Assembly (NCBI RefSeq): GCF_003254115.1
Contig: NZ_QKZV01000001.1
Location: 527,585 to 591,584 of the forward strand
From: Hydrotalea sandarakina
GTDB lineage: Bacteria; Bacteroidota; Bacteroidia; Chitinophagales; Chitinophagaceae
Direction of reading: 5' to 3'
Length of the DNA: 64,000 nt
Each line of letters starts with the position of its first letter. The stretch's first letter is position 1. Made by a program: the position numbers and the translations under genes. This document shows positions 17,320 to 25,497 of this stretch, one piece after another. The notes under the pieces were generated by a model. The model searched no databases. It worked only from the letters and a program-made list of their open reading frames with translations, and was not told the DNA's origin.

Positions 17320-18567
17320 TCATTGTATCATACAAGCCCCTACTGTTACATTGGTTGCCTCATCAATTAAAATTGCTGCACCATTAACAGGTAATGATTC
17401 ATATTTATCATAAACTAATGGCGTTGCCGTTTTTAAAGTTATTGATGCAATTTCATTCAACTGAATTTTATCTATGTGCTCCTGCTTAGTAAGTGAATCA
17501 ACATTTAGCACATAATTGATATTTGTAACAATACATTTTACCAATGTGCTATTTAATTGTAACCAGTAACGATTGCCTATTTGCAAAGGTTTTGTATCCA
17601 TCCAACAAATCATGCTGGAAAACGCTTTATCTGACAAAGGTTGTTGTTGAACAGGAACAATTACATTTCCTCTACTTACATCAACATCATCAGCCAAATG
17701 CACAATAATGCTTTGTGGCGCAAATGCTTCTTCCACATTTTTTCCATTGTGTTCAATAGATGCAATATGGGTATTAATACCCTGTGGCAAAACACTAACT
17801 GCATCTCCAACTTTTAGTATACCACTAATCAATTTCCCTGCATAACCTCGGTAATCATGCAAGGTTTCCCCTTGTGGTCGTATAACATATTGAACCGGAA
17901 AACGTGTAACAGATAAGTTAACATCATTGCGTACCGGCACATTTTCTAAAAATGACAACAACGAACTTCCATCATACCATGACATTGCTGTTGATTTTTC
18001 TACAATATTATCGCCCTTCAATGCACTGATGGGAATGTAGGTTACATTTTTTAACCCTAACTTTTCTGCCACAACGGCATAATCAATCATAATATTATTA
18101 AAAACATCTTCTGCATATCCCACCATATCCATTTTATTTACAGCCACCACCACATGCGGTATTTTTAAAATAGAAGCAATTAATGAATGTCGTCTGGTTT
18201 GTTCAACAACGCCATTTCGTGCATCAATTAATACAATAATTAAATTAGCGTTAGAAGCACCTGTAATCATGTTTCGGGTATATTGAATATGCCCCGGTGC
18301 ATCGGCTATAATAAATTTTCGTTTAGGGGTTGAAAAATATTTGTAAGCTACATCAATGGTAATACCTTGCTCACGTTCGGCACGCAAGCCATCGGTTAAT
18401 AATGCCAAATCAATTTCGCCCACTGCTTTATGCTTAGTTTGTTGTTGTATAGCTGTTAATTGATCAATCATGATTGATTTACTATCATACAATAACCTTC
18501 CTATTAAGGTACTTTTCCCATCATCAACACTTCCGGCAGTTATAAAACGTAAAATATCCATATGCAC
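17320..18567 (-). CDS. cysN: Sulfate adenylyltransferase subunit 1 (GTPase)
   Basis: 415 residues. It couples GTP hydrolysis to APS synthesis by CysD. GTPase motifs are the P-loop GSVDDGKS at residues 12-19, the switch region REQGITIDVAYKYF, DAPGHIQYTRNM and the NKMD base-recognition motif. Two beta-barrel domains follow. No APS kinase (CysC) domain is fused at the C-terminus, in line with the APS-type reductase upstream. The start may be the first or third codon (MDILRF). It follows cysD by 13 bases. Confidence 0.95.
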   Translation of the reverse strand: MHMDILRFITAGSVDDGKSTLIGRLLYDSKSIMIDQLTAIQQQTKHKAVGEIDLALLTDGLRAEREQGITIDVAYKYFSTPKRKFIIADAPGHIQYTRNMITGASNANLIIVLIDARNGVVEQTRRHSLIASILKIPHVVVAVNKMDMVGYAEDVFNNIMIDYAVVAEKLGLKNVTYIPISALKGDNIVEKSTAMSWYDGSSLLSFLENVPVRNDVNLSVTRFPVQYVIRPQGETLHDYRGYAGKLISGILKVGDAVSVLPQGINTHIASIEHNGKNVEEAFAPQSIIVHLADDVDVSRGNVIVPVQQQPLSDKAFSSMICWMDTKPLQIGNRYWLQLNSTLVKCIVTNINYVLNVDSLTKQEHIDKIQLNEIASITLKTATPLVYDKYESLPVNGAAILIDEATNVTVGACMIQ

Positions 18568-18580
18568 TTATTTACAATAT

Positions 18581-19486
18581 TTAAAAATATCCGTTTTTCT
18601 TGCGGTCTTCCATAGCAGCTTCAGACACCTTATCATCAATACGAGTTTCACCACGTTCACTGGTTTTGGTAGCTACAATTTCATTAATAATTTTTTCAAG
18701 TGTATCCGCATTCGACTCCACAGCAGCAGTACAACTCATATCACCAACAGTTCTATAACGTACCCGCCTTTTTGTAATAACATCAGTTTCATCAATTTTA
18801 ATATAAGGTGAAACAGCTACTAACTGACCTTCATGTTCAATTACTTCACGTTCGTGGGCAAAATAAATAGAGGGCAATTCTATTTGATGGCGTTGAATGT
18901 AATGCCAAACATCTAACTCAGTCCAATTACTAATGGGAAATACACGAACATTTTCTCCTTTGTGAATTTTACCATTGTAAATATTCCATAATTCGGGTCT
19001 TTGCAATTTAGGTTCCCATTGTCCAAATTCATCACGAACAGAAAATATTCTTTCTTTGGCTCTTGCTTTTTCTTCATCTCTACGAGCGCCACCTATACAG
19101 GCATCAAATTTAAATTCGTCAATGGCATCGAGTAAGGTAAATGTTTGTAAAGCATTTCTGCTGGCAAATTTACCCTTAGGTTCAGGTAAATTTTTAACTT
19201 TCATTGTATCTTCTACTTTCCTAACAATTAAATGTTCCTGAATTTCATGCACTAACTGATCTCTAAATGCCAGGGCTTCAGGAAAATTATGGCCGGTATC
19301 AATGTGTAATAAAGGAAAGGGAAAATTACCGGGTCTAAATGCACGCAAAGCCAAATGAACTAATGTAATAGAATCTTTCCCCCCACTAAACAGTAGAACA
19401 GGCCTTTCGAACTGACCGGCAACTTCCCTTAGAATATGAATAGCTTCTGATTCCAACTGATCTAAATGATCTAAATATCTTTCCAT
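18581..19486 (-). CDS. cysD: Sulfate adenylyltransferase subunit 2
   Basis: 301 residues, the catalytic subunit that forms adenosine 5'-phosphosulfate from sulfate and ATP. The PP-loop SGGKDS is at residues 34-39, with further family motifs PFPLLHIDTGHNFPEAL and CIGGARRDEEKARAKER. The open frame reaches 19552, overlapping cysH; the ATG at 19486 (MERYLDHLDQLE) matches known CysD N-termini and leaves a 20-base gap. It forms a heterodimer with CysN. Confidence 0.95.
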   Translation of the reverse strand: MERYLDHLDQLESEAIHILREVAGQFERPVLLFSGGKDSITLVHLALRAFRPGNFPFPLLHIDTGHNFPEALAFRDQLVHEIQEHLIVRKVEDTMKVKNLPEPKGKFASRNALQTFTLLDAIDEFKFDACIGGARRDEEKARAKERIFSVRDEFGQWEPKLQRPELWNIYNGKIHKGENVRVFPISNWTELDVWHYIQRHQIELPSIYFAHEREVIEHEGQLVAVSPYIKIDETDVITKRRVRYRTVGDMSCTAAVESNADTLEKIINEIVATKTSERGETRIDDKVSEAAMEDRKKNGYF

Positions 19487-19506
19487 GTACTTTTCTTTAA
19501 ATCGAT

Positions 19507-20244
19507 TTACGATTGAATGGTTGTTAATTGGGAATGTATATGCAAGCCACATTCCTTTTTATTGGCATCTTCCCACCACCATCTTCCTGCTCTAAAATTT
19601 TCGCCGGGTTGAATGGCACGGGTACAGGGTGCACAACCAATGCTCACAAAACCTTTATCGTGTAACGGATTGTAAGGTATGTTTTGGTTTTGAATATAGC
19701 TTTTGACTGCTTCAGTTGACCAATGTAAAAGCGGATGAAACTTAAAAACTGCATAAGCACTATCCCACTCCAAGATGGGCAATTGTTGTCTATGCTGTGA
19801 ATGTTCCGCTCTAAGCCCTGTAATCCATACTTTTTGATTGGCTAAAGCTTTTTGTAACGGTTGAACTTTCCGAATATGGCAACAGGTTTGACGGTTTTCA
19901 ACTGATTGATAAAAAGCATTAGGGCCATTTTGGGAAACAAAATTTTGAATTTGCAAAGCATCAGGGTAATATGCCTTTATTTCTAAACCATATTTTTCCC
20001 TACTTCGCTCCCACACAGCATAAGTTTCAGGAAACAACCGTCCGGTATCTAAAGTAAAAGGTTGAATATTAATGTGATGCTGATATATCCAAAACAAAAT
20101 AATTTGATCTTCCCAACTAAAACTGGTTGAAAAAACTACCTGATTTGGGAATGATTGAGCCAAAAAATCTAAAGCTTCCCATTCATTTTTTCCCTGAATT
20201 TGCCTTTGTAATTGTTGTAGTTGTTCGTTTGATGTATGATTCAT
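19507..20244 (-). CDS. cysH: Adenylyl-sulfate (APS) reductase
   Basis: 245 residues, reducing activated sulfate to sulfite. The catalytic Cys is C232 in KECGLH. C121/C122 and C204/C207 (CC...CxxC) are the 4Fe-4S ligands of the APS-reducing type; PAPS reductases of the E. coli type lack them. This predicts direct use of APS with no APS kinase, and none is present here. The PP-loop-like SFSWEDQ segment binds the nucleotide. It is the first gene of the operon and two palindromes lie about 100-140 bases upstream. Confidence 0.93.
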   Translation of the reverse strand: MNHTSNEQLQQLQRQIQGKNEWEALDFLAQSFPNQVVFSTSFSWEDQIILFWIYQHHINIQPFTLDTGRLFPETYAVWERSREKYGLEIKAYYPDALQIQNFVSQNGPNAFYQSVENRQTCCHIRKVQPLQKALANQKVWITGLRAEHSQHRQQLPILEWDSAYAVFKFHPLLHWSTEAVKSYIQNQNIPYNPLHDKGFVSIGCAPCTRAIQPGENFRAGRWWWEDANKKECGLHIHSQLTTIQS

Positions 20245-20342
20245 TGTTGCAATTGTTTGTGATTAATTAAATTGTATTAAACTGATAATCAACAACAATT
20301 GCATGTTTTAAGGGTGTAAATTTTCAATAAAATACTCATTAG

Positions 20343-20359
20343 TCTACCAATTTAGTAGA
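20343..20359. promoter_or_regulatory. Sulfur-operon palindrome, cysH copy 1
   Basis: TCTACCAATTTAGTAGA, 17 bp, flanked by TAG before and G after. It lies 27 bases centre to centre from the next copy, so two dimers could bind on nearly the same helical face. About 100 bases upstream of the cysH ATG. Confidence 0.68.
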
Positions 20360-20369
20360 GCAAATATAG

Positions 20370-20386
20370 TCTACCAAATTGATAGA
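20370..20386. promoter_or_regulatory. Sulfur-operon palindrome, cysH copy 2
   Basis: TCTACCAAATTGATAGA, 17 bp, with the same flanks (TAG before, G after) as the other two copies and slightly weaker symmetry. Tandem with copy 1. Confidence 0.65.
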
Positions 20387-20478
20387 GTAATTGAAATAAG
20401 CTTAAAATTTTTATTAACAACACAGAGCAATGGCTGAAATGCAGCAACAATAGATGTTATTATCAAAATAAAAATATT

Positions 20479-21729
20479 TTATTCAAATCGGTTAACATCA
20501 AAAGCCGATAAAGAAATAGAAGGTTGTTGCTCATTTAGCAACTCAGACACCAATTTCCCTGTACCTGCCCCTAAACTTAACCCCAACATAGAGTGGCCGG
20601 TTGCAACCACCAAATTATTCCATTGTTTTGGCTTGCCGATATAGGGCAAACCATCTGCTGAGCAAGGTCTAAACCCATACCAAACTTGTTCTATTGATGG
20701 AACAGGAACCATAAATTCAGGAAAGAATCTTTGCACTGCCTGCAATAAACCAACAACACGTTGCATTTTAGGTGGCGATTTAACGCTAGTAATTTCCATT
20801 GTTCCTCCAAAACGAATTTTATTTCCATCCATTGGTGTTAATGCAGCCCTTCCTTCCACCAAAATTGCGGGATGATTAATTTTATAAGGTGAATTTTCTA
20901 ATGTAACGGAATACCCACGCCCCGGCATTAGTGGTATAGATAGTTTTAATTGTGCCGCTAATTCGCGGCTCCATGAACCGGCGGCCAAAACAACAGCATC
21001 AGCCTCATAAAAATTATTTTTAGTAATAACTGCATTAATTTTTTGTTGTTGGGTATTGAACCCGATTACAGGTTCATTACGCAACAAGGCAACACCGTTA
21101 TTTTGTAAATACTGCAGCAATTGAGCCATTAATTTGTTAGGATATAAATGTGCATCGCATTGAAAAAAAATAGCCCCCAAGGCATTTATTTTGGTTTGAG
21201 GTTCCATTGCTTGCAAAGCATTATAATCTAACAATTGAGTATCCGTTAAACCTAATGCATGGGCTTTTTCCACCGTGTGCTTAGCATGTTCGGCCCCTTT
21301 TTCAGTTTGAAATATCTCTAACAAACCCTTGTGTTCATAGGCAAAATTAAATCCCGGCTGTTCGGCCAAAGCATTATACATATGTTGACTAAACAAAGCA
21401 ATATCACGCAATGGGATGGCTGCTTTTTCAACTTTTTCCGGTGTTGCACTGCGCATAAACTTTATGCCCCAATCAATTAATGATTTACTGAATCGGGGTT
21501 GTACATAAAAGGGGCTGGTATCTTTCAGCATCCAACGCAAACCTTGCTGTACTATTCCCGGTGTGGCTAAAGGAATGAAATGGCTGGGACAAACATAACC
21601 TGCATTACCATAGGAACAATTATTCAGCATATCAGTTTGATCAATAACGGTAACCTGATGCCCCGATTGATACAAATAAAAGGCACTGCTTAAACCAATA
21701 ATACCACCGCCAATAACTATAATTTTCAT
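20479..21729 (-). CDS. FAD-dependent D-amino-acid dehydrogenase, likely cis-4-hydroxy-D-proline oxidase
   Basis: 416 residues. The FAD Rossmann motif IVIGGGIIGLSSAFYLYQSG opens the protein, and GRGYSV, GFRPCSADGLPYIG and VATGHSMLGLSLGAGTGKL near the C-terminus are typical of DadA-like oxidases. In this operon it should oxidise cis-4-hydroxy-D-proline to 1-pyrroline-4-hydroxy-2-carboxylate. The ATG at 21729 places the FAD motif at residue 4. It is the last gene of the unit, ten bases after the epimerase. A plain D-amino acid dehydrogenase is the alternative, but the neighbours argue for hydroxyproline. Confidence 0.85.
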   Translation of the reverse strand: MKIIVIGGGIIGLSSAFYLYQSGHQVTVIDQTDMLNNCSYGNAGYVCPSHFIPLATPGIVQQGLRWMLKDTSPFYVQPRFSKSLIDWGIKFMRSATPEKVEKAAIPLRDIALFSQHMYNALAEQPGFNFAYEHKGLLEIFQTEKGAEHAKHTVEKAHALGLTDTQLLDYNALQAMEPQTKINALGAIFFQCDAHLYPNKLMAQLLQYLQNNGVALLRNEPVIGFNTQQQKINAVITKNNFYEADAVVLAAGSWSRELAAQLKLSIPLMPGRGYSVTLENSPYKINHPAILVEGRAALTPMDGNKIRFGGTMEITSVKSPPKMQRVVGLLQAVQRFFPEFMVPVPSIEQVWYGFRPCSADGLPYIGKPKQWNNLVVATGHSMLGLSLGAGTGKLVSELLNEQQPSISLSAFDVNRFE

Positions 21730-21739
21730 GTATAATTTT

Positions 21740-22741
21740 TTATAAAACTTGAAAACCTAATGCATAAGGATCATCATCCGTATCAATCTGTATGGTGTTA
21801 TAGCCATACACTTTTGCCCAACCTTCAATAGCAGGTCGAATGGCGGGCTTTCCATCCAAAATCAATTCCTCGGCAATGGTTCCTTTGAATATAGAGCCTA
21901 TAATACTTTCATGAATAAAAACATCGCCCTTTTTTAATTTTCCTTTGGTGTACCATTGAGCCATGCGGGCAGAGGTACCGGTTCCGCAAGGACTTCTATC
22001 AATGGCTTTTTCACCATAAACAACAGCATTTCTTGCGGTTGAAGTGGCATTCATTACATTTCCTGTAAATAAAACGTGGCTGCAACCACGAATGGTTTCA
22101 TTTTCAGGATGCACAAAATTCATGGCTTTGTTTACTTCCCTTTTAATAATTTGCGCAAAGTGAATTAACTGGTCGGCCTTGTAATTATCTATCCCCAAAA
22201 AATTTTCTTGTTGGTCAACTATTGCATAAAAATTGCCACCATAAGCCACATCCACACTTAGGGTTCCCAATCCTTCACAGTAAACAGCTATATTTTCTGC
22301 AGCTAAATAAGCAGGAACGTTGGTTAGCTGAACACTTGTAACTTTTTTATTCTGCTCTGTATAAGAAATAGGCACAATGCCGGCCGGTGTTTCTAATCGC
22401 AAAGAACCCGGTTTTTTGGGTATGATCAATCCTTCTTGTATGGCAATAGTTACAGTACCAATTGTTCCATGACCACACATGGGTAAACAGCCGCTGGTTT
22501 CAATAAACAAAACGGCAGCATCATTTTCAGGTTGATGAGGTGGATATAAAATACTGCCACTCATCATATCGTGCCCACGGGGTTCAAACATCAGTCCTTT
22601 TCTAATCCAGTCATATTCTTTTAGAAAATATTGTCGTTTTTCGCTCATATTATTGCCATACAATACCGGGCCGCCGCCGGCCACTAACCGTACGGGATTG
22701 CCGCAAGTATGCGCATCAATGCAAAAGAAAGTTTTCTTCAT
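21740..22741 (-). CDS. 4-hydroxyproline 2-epimerase (proline racemase family)
   Basis: 333 residues, cofactor-independent. The two catalytic Cys are C89 in MCGHGTIG and C252 in DRSPCGTGTSA; both are present, so it is an epimerase and not a dehydratase of the same family, which has Thr at the second site. The N-terminus IDAHTCGNPVRLVAGG is characteristic. It would convert trans-4-hydroxy-L-proline to the cis-D isomer, the first step of the pathway encoded by its neighbours. The gene starts 15 bases after the dehydrogenase stop. Confidence 0.92.
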   Translation of the reverse strand: MKKTFFCIDAHTCGNPVRLVAGGGPVLYGNNMSEKRQYFLKEYDWIRKGLMFEPRGHDMMSGSILYPPHQPENDAAVLFIETSGCLPMCGHGTIGTVTIAIQEGLIIPKKPGSLRLETPAGIVPISYTEQNKKVTSVQLTNVPAYLAAENIAVYCEGLGTLSVDVAYGGNFYAIVDQQENFLGIDNYKADQLIHFAQIIKREVNKAMNFVHPENETIRGCSHVLFTGNVMNATSTARNAVVYGEKAIDRSPCGTGTSARMAQWYTKGKLKKGDVFIHESIIGSIFKGTIAEELILDGKPAIRPAIEGWAKVYGYNTIQIDTDDDPYALGFQVL

Positions 22742-22756
22742 ATTTATATGGTGGCA

Positions 22757-24220
22757 TTATATAGCAGCTTGGGTAAATTGTGCATTCACCATGCGCCAAA
22801 TGTTTAATGGATTTTCATTTTTTAATGCAGAAGGAAGCAAGGCCTCAGGTGCATTTTGAAAAGCAACCGGCCTTACCCATCGTTTAACAGCGTGAATGCC
22901 TACAGCTGTGAAACGACTATCAGTACAAGCAGGAAATGGGCCACTGTGTACCATTGCAGGACATACTTCAACACCGGTAGGAACACCATTAAATACTAAA
23001 CGTCCGGCAACATCAGCTGCAATATCAATTAATTCGGGTAGCGCTTCAAAATCAATTTTATTCCCAATAATTGAAGTGGTTAACTGGCCACTCACAGATT
23101 TCCAAACTTTCAATAACTCTTGTAAATCGGCACATTGTACAATTAAAGAGTAAGGTCCAAACACTTCTTCACGCAATAAGGGATTGGCTAAAAAAACTGA
23201 TGCCTCAACTGTTGCAATAGTGGGCAACGCATCCATTTCATTAATGGGTTGCTTGCTTTGCTGTACCAGGTTTACCCCTTTTTGGGCCAATGCATTTTTC
23301 ATTTTATTAAAGTAAGCATCGTGTATGCCTTTGTGTAGCATAGGTGCAGGCATTGCCTTTTCAATTTGTTCACTTAATGTTTGCAAAAAAACCGGCATAT
23401 ATTCATTCGCAATACCTAATATTAAACCCGGATTAGTGCAAAATTGCCCCATACCCAAAACAATAGATTGGGCATATTCCTTTGCAATGGCTTCAGCCCT
23501 TTCATGCATGGCATTAGGCAGTAGTACAACAGGATTTATACTGCCCATTTCGGCAAAAACCGGAATGGGCTTTTCGCGTTCAGCGGCATATTGCATTAAT
23601 GCTTTTCCACCACTTAATGAACCGGTAAACCCAACGCCAGCGGTTAAAGGATGTTGCACTAAATTTTTTCCTGCTTCAAAAGAGGTGTCAGTTACGTGTT
23701 GCACAATGTACTGTGGCATTTTATTGGTAGCTATGGCTTTCTGTATGGCACTAAATACCATGGCCGATGTTGCTGCATGTGCAGGATGTGCTTTTACCAC
23801 TACCGGGCAACCGGCAGCTAAAGCACTTGCAGTATCGCCACCAGCGGTTGAATAAGCAAACGGAAAATTACTGGCACCAAAAACTATAATCGGGCCAATA
23901 GGAAATAACATTCTTCTTAAATCAGGCTTAGGTGGTGTTCTGTCAGGTATAGCAGTATCTATAACTGCCTCAACCCAACTACCTTCTAACAGCATATCAG
24001 CAAACAAATGGAGTTGATTGGTCGTTCTGAATCTTTCACCCTTTAGTCGTTCAATGGGCAAATTAGTTTCATTGGCGGCTTGTTGCAATAATGTATCGCC
24101 TAATGCTTCAATTTCAAAAGCAATGCTGCGTAAAAAATCAGCTTTTTGTTTAGGAGAGTAGTGTTTATATGACTGAAATGCTTGATATGCATTTTGCATA
24201 ACTTCATCAATTGCTACCAT
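22757..24220 (-). CDS. 2-oxoglutarate semialdehyde dehydrogenase (ALDH, NADP-type)
   Basis: 487 residues of the aldehyde dehydrogenase superfamily. The catalytic Cys lies in GMGQFCTNPG and the general-base Glu in FAEMGSINPVVL; FGASNFPFAYSTAGGDTASA and GFTGSLSGGK line the cofactor site. Sequence style and context match 2,5-dioxovalerate dehydrogenase, which makes 2-oxoglutarate in the last step of hydroxyproline breakdown. Length is normal for the family. It lies 33 bases downstream of the DapA-like gene. Confidence 0.9.
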   Translation of the reverse strand: MVAIDEVMQNAYQAFQSYKHYSPKQKADFLRSIAFEIEALGDTLLQQAANETNLPIERLKGERFRTTNQLHLFADMLLEGSWVEAVIDTAIPDRTPPKPDLRRMLFPIGPIIVFGASNFPFAYSTAGGDTASALAAGCPVVVKAHPAHAATSAMVFSAIQKAIATNKMPQYIVQHVTDTSFEAGKNLVQHPLTAGVGFTGSLSGGKALMQYAAEREKPIPVFAEMGSINPVVLLPNAMHERAEAIAKEYAQSIVLGMGQFCTNPGLILGIANEYMPVFLQTLSEQIEKAMPAPMLHKGIHDAYFNKMKNALAQKGVNLVQQSKQPINEMDALPTIATVEASVFLANPLLREEVFGPYSLIVQCADLQELLKVWKSVSGQLTTSIIGNKIDFEALPELIDIAADVAGRLVFNGVPTGVEVCPAMVHSGPFPACTDSRFTAVGIHAVKRWVRPVAFQNAPEALLPSALKNENPLNIWRMVNAQFTQAAI

Positions 24221-24253
24221 AATTTCCGAATTTAAAAGTTACCAAATTTAAAG

Positions 24254-25162
24254 TTACACATTCGGCAAACCGGGATGATTGGCTACACATTTTTTAATTA
24301 AGTTTAAAACATTTTCAAGTTCAGCACCTTCGGGCATTAAGCGTGGTGAACGAACATATGCAGTTCCCAAACCGGTAACCTGTTGTGCCAATTTAATGTA
24401 TTGCACCAATTTCGTATGAATATCTAACTCTAATAAGGGTAAAAACCATCTGTGCAATGCAATTGCTTCGTCAATTCGTTTCTGTTGTATTAATTCATAT
24501 AAAACCACCGTTTCACGGGGAAAAGCATTCACCAAACCGGCAACCCAACCATCAGCCCCCATTATAATGCTTTCGGCTGCAATAGTATCCACCCCACAAA
24601 ACAATGCAAAACGCTTCCCGAAATTATTTTTCAAAACAGTTAGGTTAGTAACATTTCTGGTAGATTCTTTGATGGCAATGATATTTTCATGTTTCGCCAA
24701 TTGATTTAAAATTGTAATGGTTAATTCTGTACCATAGTCAACCGGATTATTGTATAACATAATTGGCAAATTAGTGGCAGCAGCTACTGATTGCAGAAAA
24801 TAAGTAGTTTCTCTTGCATCACTTTTATACCGCATAGGTGGCAGCAGCATAAAGCCATTGGCGTTATTGGCCTCGGCCATTTTTACCGTCTCAAAAGCTT
24901 CCTTTAATGTGGCGGCAGCTATATTTAACAAAACCGGCACTTTGTTTTTATTGGTGTTTATGGCAGTTTGCAATAACTGTTCTTTTTCTTGTAATGATAA
25001 AACCGCTGCCTCACCCAACGAACCACCAATAATAATGCCATGCACACCGGCATTTAATTGTGCCTGAATTTGATTATTAAATAAGGGTAAATCTAATGTG
25101 TCGTGTTGTGTAAAAGGAGTAGTTAATGCGGGAAAAATACCTTTCCAAATATGTGCTTCCAT
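24254..25162 (-). CDS. 1-pyrroline-4-hydroxy-2-carboxylate deaminase (DapA family)
   Basis: 302 residues, a TIM-barrel Schiff-base enzyme. The catalytic Lys is K165 in IIAIKEST, with Y137 in LYNNP and a GGSLGEAA motif near residue 46-53. DapA itself would sit in a lysine operon; here the company of the epimerase, oxidase and semialdehyde dehydrogenase points to the deaminase that yields 2-oxoglutarate semialdehyde. It is the first gene of the operon. No hydroxyproline transporter or regulator adjoins it. Confidence 0.88.
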   Translation of the reverse strand: MEAHIWKGIFPALTTPFTQHDTLDLPLFNNQIQAQLNAGVHGIIIGGSLGEAAVLSLQEKEQLLQTAINTNKNKVPVLLNIAAATLKEAFETVKMAEANNANGFMLLPPMRYKSDARETTYFLQSVAAATNLPIMLYNNPVDYGTELTITILNQLAKHENIIAIKESTRNVTNLTVLKNNFGKRFALFCGVDTIAAESIIMGADGWVAGLVNAFPRETVVLYELIQQKRIDEAIALHRWFLPLLELDIHTKLVQYIKLAQQVTGLGTAYVRSPRLMPEGAELENVLNLIKKCVANHPGLPNV

Positions 25163-25216
25163 TTTTTTTGCTAAAGCTACACAAGAAAATTGTACAAATT
25201 AAAAGCAAGAAAAAAT

Positions 25217-25444
25217 TTATTTCAGGAAGGAAAAGAGTTTTTGAAAAAAAGAAAGATTATGGTTAACCGGTTGAGCAGTAACTATACAAGGAACTAAATG
25301 TGCTAATTGTTCTACAGGAGTCCAATCTTCTAAGCCTTCATACCATATTTTATCGGTAACTTTTAGCCCTTTTTGAGCAATTTTTTTACTATTAAAAGGG
25401 CCTATGATAAGCTTATCTTTTCGTAAAATATAAATTTTTTCCAT
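25217..25444 (-). CDS. Small GYF_2-like domain protein
   Basis: 75 residues. The segment from YILRKDKLIIGPFNSKKI to KIWYEGLEDWTPVEQL resembles the GYF_2 (DUF4339) domain, with the GPF and W-x10-W style aromatic positions. Such domains are found alone or on membrane proteins and are thought to bind peptides. The C-terminal LSFFQKLFSFLK could be a short amphipathic helix. It stands between the hydroxyproline operon and the S41 protease; no partner is obvious. Confidence 0.68.
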   Translation of the reverse strand: MEKIYILRKDKLIIGPFNSKKIAQKGLKVTDKIWYEGLEDWTPVEQLAHLVPCIVTAQPVNHNLSFFQKLFSFLK

Positions 25445-25497
25445 TAAGCAAGTTCGGTTTACACATCGTTAATTTCTTAAACGCATTACTTTTACAA

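Larger units (their letters stand above)
20245..20478. other. Regulatory region upstream of cysH
   Basis: 234 non-coding bases between cysH and the hydroxyproline operon. It holds the two palindromes described separately. Nothing else was recognised; the end near 20465 has a weak A/T hairpin that could end the hydroxyproline transcript. Confidence 0.5.

Noticed and set aside
23325-23855. 176-codon open frame on the plus strand
   Set aside because: Antisense to the aldehyde dehydrogenase gene, with a composition that mirrors it; no family features.
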